The notes under the pieces: generated by a model | What the model saw: the letters and a program-made list of their open reading frames with translations, nothing else | Databases searched by the model: none | Told to the model about the DNA's origin: nothing | Made by a program: the position numbers and the translations under genes | Source: Cucumis sativus | Taxonomy: Eukaryota > Streptophyta > Magnoliopsida > Cucurbitales > Cucurbitaceae | NCBI RefSeq assembly: GCF_000004075.3 | Contig: NC_026659.2 | Coordinates: 2,356,001 to 2,420,000, forward strand | Reading direction: 5' to 3' | Length of the DNA: 64,000 nucleotides | Shown: positions 24,840-33,300 of the stretch, one piece after another | How positions within the stretch are numbered: the stretch's first letter is position 1 | Layout: every line of letters begins with the position of its first letter

Positions 24840-25139
24840 TGCAGTTACCCCCTTCAACTCTCTCCCGCCTCTGGTGAACGTTTTTCTCTTCCGTCCATTT
24901 CTTCTCCACTTCCATCCATTTCTTCTCCACGACTCTCCGCTATATTTTCCGATTTCAACTTGTTCACGGAACGTCTCCATTTCTTCTGCACGGGTCTCTG
25001 TTTTACTTTCGACTTCATCTCCGGCGGACGCTTCTCCACTTCCATCCATTTCGATTTCAGGTTTGTTTTCACCGGACCTCTCCATTTCTTATCCACTCCT
25101 CTACATTGGCAGTGCCGTATCCATCATCTTTGAAGTCAA
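24840..25139 (+). other. Leader-like GC-richer arm of the MULE
   Basis: This C/T-rich stretch repeats the word cttccatccatttc three times (near 24.91 and 25.04 kb) and ends at a GTGAGT donor-like site. It is open in one frame (24703-25143), but the translation is low complexity, so I read it as 5' UTR-like rather than coding. Confidence 0.4.
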
Positions 25140-25532
25140 GTGAGTAATAAAATCTCAGTTTTTTTTTAGAGTTAGTCTGTTGTAGCTTATTTATTATTAC
25201 AGTATTCCATCTTGTTTGTTTAAGTTGTCTGTTGAGATGTGAGTTTTTTGTTTTTGGCACATTTTAGAGAAGAAATGCATGTCATATGCACACAGACATA
25301 GAGAACCGTGGGAGCCATTCTGTTTTTAGGAAGAAAAACCATTTCCTTTGCAATGTACTGTAATAATAGAAAAACCATACCTTGGAGTTTAGAACTTGAA
25401 TTCGAACATATATTTGGTATCCCATATAAACTCTGCAAAGTTACCAGTACAATAGATATGTGCTAAACATGCATTCTAAAGATTGTATTCTAAAGACATT
25501 ATCATAAGCTGCATTGTTGAAAGACCATTTCC

Positions 25533-26450
25533 TTTGCCTTGAATTTTTCCATCATCTCACACCTATCAGCACCTATCTCTCACCTTCCAAAATTTTGAGT
25601 AGAAGTCCCAATATAAGAGTGTTAACTTCCTAAACCGTTTAGAATGCATGTTTAGCTAGTCTACTAGGTGTTAAGGCTTTAGGGTTAGCAATTGTATTAG
25701 ACTTAGCAACTTTGCCTTGAAGTTTTCCATCATCTCGCACCTATCAGCACCTATCTCTCACCTTCCAAAATTTTGAGTAGAAGTCCCAATATAAGAGTGT
25801 AAACTTCCTAAACCGTTTAGAATGCATGTTTAGCTAGTCTACTAGGTGTTAAGGCCTTAGGATTAGCAATTGTATTAGACTTAGCAACTTTGCCTTGAAG
25901 TTTTCCATCATCTCTCACCTATCAGCACCTATCTCTCACCTTCCAAAATTTTGAGTAGAAGTCCCAATATAAGAGTGTTAACTTCCTAAACCGTTTAGAA
26001 TGCATGTTTAGCTAGTCTACTAGGTGTTAAGGCTATAGGGTTAGCAATTGTATTAGACTTAGCAACTTTGCCTTGAAGTTTTCCATCATCTCTCACCTAT
26101 CAGCACCTATCTCTCACCTTCCAAAATTTTGAGTAGAAGTCCCAATATAAGAGTGTAAACTTCCTAAACCGTTTAGAATGCATGTTTAGCTAGTCTACTT
26201 GGTGTTAAGGCTTTAGGATTAGCAATTTTATTAGACTCACCTTCCAAAATTTTGAGTAGAAGTCCCAATATAAGAGTGTTAACTTCCTAAACCGTTTAGA
26301 ATGCATGTTTAGCTACTCTACTAGGTGTTAAGGCTTTAGGGTTAGCAATTTTATTAGACTTAGCAACTTTGCCTTGCAGTTTTCCAGCATCTCGCACCTA
26401 TCAGCACCTATCTCTCACCTTCCAAAATTTTGAGTAGAAGTCCCAAGATG
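25533..26450. repeat. 178-bp minisatellite inside the MULE
   Basis: Copies begin at 25533, 25711, 25889, 26067 and 26368, anchored on tttgccttg. The first three intervals are exactly 178 bp. The fourth (301 bp) holds one full unit and one shortened by 55 bp. The last copy is cut off at about 26450. Units are highly similar (shared words gagtagaagtcccaatataa and aatgcatgtttagctagtct), so the array is young or homogenised. It lies between splice-like sites and would be intronic. Confidence 0.95.
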
Positions 26451-26515
26451 CTAGTGCATCCATGTTTAGTAAGTCTCTTATGCAATTATATTTAATTAGT
26501 TTTTTTTTTATGCAG

Positions 26516-27080
26516 GTTTCAGTATGGCTTCGACATCAACTAACGGTCCCATGTACAAGATTGACCCTGCTCATCATTTTCAGTCTATAGTAAGTAGTTT
26601 ATCACATTTAGTAAGCAGGTTGACTATGTTGTCGGATCAAAACAAGACTGTCAAGATCCTTGGGTGAATGTTGATTACATTTACTCTCCATTCAATATCC
26701 ATGGCAATCATTGGATTCTATTATGCTTGGACTTGGTACGTTGTCAAGTTAAGGTATGGGATTCGCTTCCGTCGCTGACGAGTGCCGAAGATATGAGAAG
26801 CATATTAGAGCCAATTCAAGAGATGGTGCCAAATTTGCTCGATGCTACTGGATTCTTTGTTAGGAGAGGCGGATCATCAACACACAAGGAACCTTGGCCA
26901 CTTGTCATTGTCGACTCCATTCCACTTCAACGCAACAATAGTGATTGTGGTGTATTTACAATTAAGTATTTCGAATATGAAGCTTCTGGTTTAGATGTAG
27001 CTACATTATGTCAAGAAAACATGTCATATTTTAGAAAACAATTGGCATTTCAATTATGGACCAACAATCCCATGTATTGA
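26516..27080 (+). pseudogene. Ulp1-like (C48) cysteine protease domain carried by the MULE
   Basis: The C-terminal catalytic domain of a Ulp1/SENP-type SUMO or ubiquitin-like protease is open from 26619 to 27080. Catalytic positions are all present: His in GNHWILL, Asp in KVWDSLP, Cys in NNSDCGVF, and the oxyanion Gln in PLQRNNSDC. The last residues are QLWTNNPMY. Upstream, an ATG at 26524 opens a 22-codon stretch in the same phase (MASTSTNGPMYK...). A 29-nt insert that begins GTAAGT and ends GCAG (26590-26618) breaks the frame. That is too short for a plant intron, so the unit is probably a decayed fragment of a longer MULE-borne gene. The domain call is firm; coding function is doubtful. 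Confidence 0.82.
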
Positions 27081-27599
27081 CTTTTAGTTCCAAACTTTTG
27101 AAGGAATTGTATATGTTCCAAACTATGTACATAAATAGTTTTATATAATGGAATGAATACCATTTTTGTTTTTTGGTATGCAATTTTTATTTCATTATCT
27201 TGGAAAATTGTAAAGTGTGCAGAACTTTTATATAATGTACAACAATGCAGGTGAGAGCAACATTCTCATGCTCTTAGAATTAGGAAGGCCAATTTATCCC
27301 ACAATGTATGAAAATGGAGAGAGATGAGAGAAAAATGAAATATTCTTTTTGGAAGTGAGAAAATGGAGAAAATGGTTTTCAAAGGCCGGTGGAGACCATG
27401 GGAAGAGCTTGAGAAAGAAATTTCAAGAAAACGAATTAAAGAATGGAAAAGGAAGAAAAAGGAAATTTCGTGAAAATGAAACACCAGAGGGAGGGATGAG
27501 AGAAAAATGAAACATTTTTAGAAAGTGAAAAAACGGAGGGAGAAGGAGAAGGAGAAGAGAGGATTCATAAATTGATTTTAGGATATTTTTTAACTTGAG

Positions 27600-27707
27600 G
27601 GTAATATAGACTTTTTCCAACTAATTTGTCCTAAAAGTCATCTTTTTTAAAATTCATCTCAAAACTCTTTACATCCTTCCAAATTATCCTATTTTTGATA
27701 ATTCCCC
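27600..27707 (-). repeat. Right terminal inverted repeat of the MULE
   Basis: This is the counterpart of the left TIR, read on the minus strand. It ends in CCCC at 27707. Confidence 0.85.
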
Positions 27708-27716
27708 TTTATTCTC
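27708..27716. repeat. Right 9-bp target site duplication of the MULE
   Basis: TTTATTCTC is identical to 24600-24608. Removing the element and one copy would join ctcctcctcgtagtg...tttattctc to ctcctgaatttcg. Confidence 0.93.
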
Positions 27717-27832
27717 CTCCTGAATTTCGTCTTCAAACAGTTTGAAAAAACTTATTTCATATCAATCACTGAATCCCCAAAAACTGACCCTTGACCCTTT
27801 TTCCCAAAACCCCCGGATCACCGGCCTCCGCC

Positions 27833-27904
27833 ATGGGAACTCGCCGGAAATTCCAGCGGCGGCTCCGGCCGGTTCAATGCACTCGACAATCACGAAGAAG
27901 TTAG
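27833..27904 (+). promoter_or_regulatory. Upstream ORF in the leader of the hAT-like gene
   Basis: An ATG in strong context (gccATGg) opens a 23-codon frame, rich in Arg (MGTRRKFQRRLRPVQC...), that stops 99 bp before the main ATG. A second uATG at 27877 (18 codons, ending 27933) and a third near 27922 overlap or follow in other frames. If the leader is transcribed unspliced, scanning ribosomes would meet all three first. The peptide itself is not recognised. Confidence 0.5.
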
Positions 27905-28003
27905 AGGGGGGGCAAGGAAAAAATGAAGTCTAGATCCTGAAAAAGAAACAGGGTGTTCGAAAATTGTTGAAAATTCAAAGCTTTTTTTTTGGGGGGGGCG
28001 GCA

Positions 28004-30373
28004 ATGGCGGCTACGAACGCGTCTACTACAGCAGCAGCAACGGCAGCGGCTCCGGCAGTGGAGAGTGGGAGTTCCTCAGCTGATGAGGTGACTGCTAAAG
28101 CCGTACAGAAGCGATACGAAGGACTGGTAATGGTACGGACGAAGGCTATAAAGGGTAAAGGGGCTTGGTACTGGGCTCACCTCGAACCCATCCTCGTCCA
28201 TAATACTGACACTGGTTTGCCCAAAGCCGTTAAACTCAGGTGTTCTTTATGCGACGCCGTTTTCTCCGCCTCAAACCCTTCTCGAACCGCCTCCGAGCAT
28301 CTCAAACGCGGCACTTGCCCCAATTTCAACTCCCTCCCTAAACCCATTTCCACTGTTTCCCCTTCTTCCTTTCTTCCTCCAACTCCCACTTCTCCACCGC
28401 CTCTTCACCATTCCAATAACCGCAAACGGACCTCCTCCGCTGTCGCCGCCTCTTCCGGCGACCGCGCCGGAGGTGGCGGGTCTTCTTACCAAGTCCCACC
28501 TCTTGCGATTGTGGATCCTTCACGGTTCTGTGGGGAACTGACGTATTCACCGTCGGTGGGGGTGAGCGGTGGCGGCGGAGGTGGGGGCTTGTTGGGGCAG
28601 CAGCCGCATTTGATGCTGTCAGGGGGGAAGGAGGACTTGGGAGCTTTGGCTATGTTGGAGGACAGTGTGAAGAAGTTAAAGAGTCCAAAAACTTCACCCG
28701 GGCCAACGCTGAGCAAGACGCAGATTGATTGTGCAATTGATTTTCTTGCCGATTGGGTGTACGAATCCGGTGGCTCTGTGTCGTTTTCGAGCTTGGAACA
28801 TCCTAAATTCAGGGCATTTCTTAACCAAGTTGGACTACCTGCAATCTCTCGCCGGGATTTTACAAATTCCCGACTGAATTCGAAGTTCGAGGACGCTAAA
28901 GCAGAGTCTGAAGTTAAGATTCGAGATGCTATGTTTTTCCAGCTCGCCTCCGATGGGTGGAAGGACAAAAACTACGCCGTTTTTGGCATTGATAAGCTTG
29001 TGAATCTCACTGTGAATCTCCCTAATGGGACTAGCTTGTACCGGCGGGCTGTGTTCGTGAGTGGCTCTGTTCCTTCTTCTTATGCTCAGGAAATTTTGTG
29101 GGAAACCGTCGCTGATATCAGTGGGAATGTTGTTCAACAGTGTGTTGGGATTGTAGCAGACAAGTTCAAGGCTAAGGCATTGAAGAATTTGGAGAATCAA
29201 AATAACTGGATGGTTAATCTCTCTTGTCAGTTTCAGGGTTTTTCCAGTTTGGTTAAGGATTTCAGCAAACAGCTCCCATTGTTCAATAGTGTCACTGAGC
29301 ATTGTATGAAGCTGGCTAATTTCGTTAATTACAAGTCTCAGATTCGTAATTGTTTTCATAAAGTTCAGCTGCAAGAGTACGGTAATGCCATGTTACTCCG
29401 CGTGCCACCCCGTAACCACGAGAAGCTCAACTTTGGGCCTGTCTTCACGTTAATGGAAGACATTCTCAGCTTCTCTCGAGCTCTGCAGCTGGTAGTACTT
29501 GATGAGACCTGGAAAATCGCTTCGGTGGACGACCCGATAGCGAGAGAAGTTGCGGAGTTGATTGGGGATGTGGGATTTTGGAATGAATTGGAGGCCGTTC
29601 ACTCATTGGTTAAATTAATAACAGACATGGCTGTTGAGATTGAGAAAGAGAGGCCACTAGTTGGGCAATGCCTTCCATTGTGGGATCAACTGAGGGGGAA
29701 AGTCAAAGATTGGTGTTCAAAATTTCAGATTGCTGAAGGTCCTGTTGAGAAAGTGATTGAAAAGAGGTTCAAAAAGAACTACCACCCGGCTTGGGCTGCG
29801 TCGTTTATCCTCGATCCATTGTATTTGATAAGGGACACAAGCGGGAAGTATCTCCCACCATTCAAATGCCTGACTCCTGATCAAGAGAAAGATGTGGATA
29901 AACTCATAACCCGGCTCGTGTCGAGTGAGGAAGCTCACATTGCATTAATGGAGCTTATGAAATGGAGGACAGAAGGGCTTGATCCAGTTTATGCAAGAGC
30001 TGTGCAAATGAAAGAAAGAGACCCTATAACTGGGAAGATGAGAGTTGCTAATCCACAAAGCAGTAGACTTGTTTGGGAAACTTATCTTACAGAATTCAAG
30101 TCCTTAGGCAAAGTTGCCGTGAGACTCATATTCCTTCATGCCACTTCCTGTGGTTTCAAATGCAATTGGTCTTTGTTGAGATGGTTGTCTTCTCATACTC
30201 ACCAAAAGGCTGGTATGGATAGGGCACAGAAGTTGATATTCATTTCAGCACATTCGAAGCTCGAACGGAGGGATTTTTCCACCGATGAAGACAAGGATGC
30301 CGAGCTATTCTCCCTAGCCAATGGTGAGGATGATGTGCTTAACGAAGTCTTCGCGGATACATCCTCGGTGTAA
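28004..30373 (+). CDS. Domesticated hAT-type protein: BED zinc finger and DUF659
   Basis: It is a single exon of 789 aa. The open frame extends to a TTG at 27989, but the first ATG is at 28004 in good context (gcaATGg). The N-terminus is Ala/Ser-rich. A BED-type finger follows: Cys80 and Cys83 in RCSLCDAVF, His99 and Cys105 in EHLKRGTC. A Pro/Ser/Thr and Gly-rich linker (SGGGGGGGLL) leads to DUF659 (FRAFLNQVGLPAISRRDF; IRDAMFFQLASDGWKDKNYAVFGI; VQQCVGIVADKFKAKALKNL) and a C-terminal region like a worn hAT dimerisation domain. No TIRs or 8-bp duplication flank it and the frame is intact, so it is a host gene. From memory it resembles Arabidopsis At1g12380/At1g62870. The likely role is DNA binding in the nucleus (inference). 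A MULE sits 296 bp upstream. Confidence 0.92.
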   Translation: MAATNASTTAAATAAAPAVESGSSSADEVTAKAVQKRYEGLVMVRTKAIKGKGAWYWAHLEPILVHNTDTGLPKAVKLRCSLCDAVFSASNPSRTASEHLKRGTCPNFNSLPKPISTVSPSSFLPPTPTSPPPLHHSNNRKRTSSAVAASSGDRAGGGGSSYQVPPLAIVDPSRFCGELTYSPSVGVSGGGGGGGLLGQQPHLMLSGGKEDLGALAMLEDSVKKLKSPKTSPGPTLSKTQIDCAIDFLADWVYESGGSVSFSSLEHPKFRAFLNQVGLPAISRRDFTNSRLNSKFEDAKAESEVKIRDAMFFQLASDGWKDKNYAVFGIDKLVNLTVNLPNGTSLYRRAVFVSGSVPSSYAQEILWETVADISGNVVQQCVGIVADKFKAKALKNLENQNNWMVNLSCQFQGFSSLVKDFSKQLPLFNSVTEHCMKLANFVNYKSQIRNCFHKVQLQEYGNAMLLRVPPRNHEKLNFGPVFTLMEDILSFSRALQLVVLDETWKIASVDDPIAREVAELIGDVGFWNELEAVHSLVKLITDMAVEIEKERPLVGQCLPLWDQLRGKVKDWCSKFQIAEGPVEKVIEKRFKKNYHPAWAASFILDPLYLIRDTSGKYLPPFKCLTPDQEKDVDKLITRLVSSEEAHIALMELMKWRTEGLDPVYARAVQMKERDPITGKMRVANPQSSRLVWETYLTEFKSLGKVAVRLIFLHATSCGFKCNWSLLRWLSSHTHQKAGMDRAQKLIFISAHSKLERRDFSTDEDKDAELFSLANGEDDVLNEVFADTSSV

Positions 30374-33300
30374 CGGTTTTCAATATATATTTTTTTCCCC
30401 AATCTAAATTTTTAGATTCTTAGGATTTATTGAATTCTTTTCACCATTTTTCTCCTTTGATTTGTACCAAATTTATTTCACCTTCCTTAGAAGATTTTGG
30501 GGGATGTAGGGTGGAAGAAACAGGGTTGTTCATATGAGATTTGACTTTTGTATTCCTCTCGAAATGCATTGCGCCCTCGTGACTTCGGCGATTGCTTGGC
30601 TTATCCTTATTGTTCTTCTATTTCTTCTCCATGTCAGTTCAGTTTGCAAAAAAAGAGAAGAAAAGCTTCCATATTGGAGAATGATGGTTTAAGAAAGCCA
30701 CAAACAACATTAGAACTCTGTAAACTCTTTTACTAGTTTAGCATTGTTGTCAATACTCATTACTAAAAAGGAATCTCTTTTTTCATTTTTCATTCATAAC
30801 GTTCCTCATTTTTCTTAGAAACATCGTCATGTGATCTTTAGAATACCCATTTCTTGCCTCTCCAATCTTTTAGCTTAGCAAGGTTTTATAGTATATGAAT
30901 AGGGTTCTAAGATTCTGTTTTGAATTTTTCCCACAGTTAAATTGAACGCGCTGCTTCAAACTGCTATTCGACGTTGTTCGCTCCGTCTGTCCGTCCTATC
31001 TTTTATATTCCTTAAGTAATAAGCATTACTGTCAGTACAGTTTTTTATGTCTGGTCCTTTTTTGTAGATAGGAAAATGATTAAAGGCAGATTCGTTTGAA
31101 ATTGTTAAATTTATATCATGAGAAATTATATTGGGCCCATTCCATCACAATCTCCTATAGCTGAAGCTGAGCTTCATTTTCTTTCAGCACCAAAAGAAAT
31201 AAAAAAGAAAAGAAAAGCAAGCTCTTCTTGCATTTACTTAAAAACATCAAAAGTATGTCTTGTTTGATTCATTGAAACAGTCGCACGTTTCGTCGTTGTG
31301 TTATTACAACGAAATATCGACGTCTTACCTGGAAGATAATTGTGTTTGAATTTCTGTTTATTCTTTGCAGACACATTTGACAAAGATATCCTAGGACTTG
31401 AAAGACCACCTTAACACACACAAACGTGGTGGGTTGTTCGATAAACTGAACGCCTAACGATTTGAGTTGAAAATTCTGGCGTTCGAAAAAGAAGGCACAA
31501 CAAAATGGAGAACTGTCGGGTTGCCGAGACGAATGACGAGGTGCAAGGGATATGATACGAGCAAGGAAAAGAGGAAAAGCAAAGGAAGAGGAGAAGAAAG
31601 GAGGAAGCTTTTTAGCTGGAGAAGCACTTAAGGGAGTGATTTGTGTTATACTATTAGAAGCTCAGTCCAAAATTGTCCTGTTTTTTTTGTGTATTTGTGA
31701 AAGAGAGTGGAGACCCACCATTGAAAGAAAGGAGTGGAAGTCATTTTCTAAGCTTTTTGGGTTTGTGACTGTGAGTGATGGAGAGACAAAAACCAGAGGG
31801 ATAAAGGGAAAAAAAAAAAAAAAAAAGAAAAGGAAAAGAAAAGAAAAGAGAAGGAGAGGAGTTTTGCCATCAAATCAAAGCCTTTGTTGGTAACTTCTCT
31901 TTTAAACATTCTAAAATCCTCAACTCATGGACATTTGTTTTCATGTTGACTCTATTCGCTCAATTTATGTCTTTAAATTCTTTTCTTTTTAATCCTTTGA
32001 TGCATCCCATGATTGTCATAAAACCTCCTCAAAAATGCATCATAAACTTCAATTTAAAACACATTGATTGACGGAAGAAGGGAAAGAATTGAATCATTAA
32101 CCTATCTAATGAGTCGTACTCAAATTGTTGTTATGAACATGATAGGTAAATTTGAATATTTGTGATTATAATTCAAAGTACTACGAAAGTTTTCTCGCAT
32201 AATGCCAAGTAGACTGATTTGTAATACCACTTACATATTTCATGGAGGAAAAATTGTGAAGTAGTAGGAAGAAGAAGAAAACAAAATATCACATCAATAT
32301 TTTTTTCCTTTGGAAGAAAAAACCACAATGTCATAACTTTTAAGGGACAAAAAGAATTGCATTTTCCCCCTTCTATAATTTGTGCTTAACTTTTGAAAAA
32401 ATAAATAAAGAAAGAGACTGGGAATGCATGAATTTGTTGAAATTCTAAACAAATAAATAAGAATATGATGCAATCTTATTTTTAGTTATTGAATTGTCAT
32501 CACATGATTTCATTCATCTTTTTATTATTATTATCTGCTTTAAAGTATTTTGTTTCAAAATTTCAACTTGAATAAGATTTTTAATAAATACACATACTAT
32601 AGTTGTATAGTGATGAAAACTATAATGACATTGAAATCTAAATTTTGTAATCAAGTGTAATGATGTGTCGTATTGGGTCCTCTTCAACATAATTTTCTCA
32701 CTATGATACAAAAAGTCAAATTGATTAAACTTAAACTAATAAGTAAAAAGAAGGGTTTTTGAAGTAATGTAATTGAATGAAGAAAGAAAAAGAAAAAGAA
32801 AAAATGCTGAAAAATAGAACGGGGTTTCTAATTTCATTTCAACTTTGCATTATTAGGGCTACTTCTATTTAGGGAGTAATGCCCTATGCTTAGGACACAA
32901 GGGAAATAATTATCCACTTTTTTCTTCTTCAAATATATATATATAATATTTTTTGCTGCTTTGAGTCACAGCAAAACAGAGAATTGAGCCATTTTGACAA
33001 TGGCTACTCATCAACCAATTCCAATCTCTTTTTCTAAAGCAAATTCCCAATTATGGAAAGCCACCATCCTTTATTTTTCTCTCAGTCTATAGAACATTGA
33101 AGAAACAACAAAACCCACTTTTTTTTTTCTTTTTCCTTTCCTTTTTTTTAAAAAATATTACAAATAATAATAATAATAATAAAATAACTCAACCCTTCTC
33201 TTCATCATTCACACATTCAAAAGCTGTTTCCAAAAGCCTGTTTTTCCTTTTCCTTGATGGAATTGGAAAATCATTATCCTTCTCATCATTTCTTCTAAAA

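Larger units (their letters stand above)
24609..27707 (+). mobile_element. Mutator-like element (MULE), 3099 bp, with TIRs and 9-bp TSD
   Basis: The element begins GGGGAATTGACAAAAATAGG and ends with the inverse of GGGGAATTATCAAAAATAGG. The inverted-repeat match continues, imperfectly, for about 105 bp (shared words include GAGTTTT and ACCCTC). Perfect 9-bp duplications flank it. Internally, from left to right, are: a GC-richer leader-like stretch (24.84-25.14 kb) ending in a splice-donor-like CAA|GTGAGT (donor at 25140); a 178-bp minisatellite (25.53-26.45 kb) inside the would-be intron; an acceptor (tatgcag, 26509-26515); a Ulp1/C48 protease reading frame; and a purine-rich right arm. No MURA transposase frame is present, so it is non-autonomous. 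MULEs that carry Ulp1-like protease genes (Kaonashi type) are known in plants, including cucurbits. It sits 296 bp upstream of the hAT-like gene's start codon. Confidence 0.92.

Noticed and set aside
24654..25143. Overlapping frames of 143-146 codons on both strands in the MULE's left arm
   Set aside because: Low-complexity C/T-rich DNA gives open frames on both strands. The frames run from the TIR into a splice-donor-like site, so they are more likely leader than protein.
28177..29374. Several minus-strand and alternative frames of 70-179 codons
   Set aside because: They are shadows of the hAT-like coding sequence on the + strand; no homology of their own.
31552..31893. 113-codon frame rich in Lys, Arg and Glu
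   Set aside because: Composition follows a purine-rich tract (AAAG runs) and it has no domain. I treat it as noncoding.
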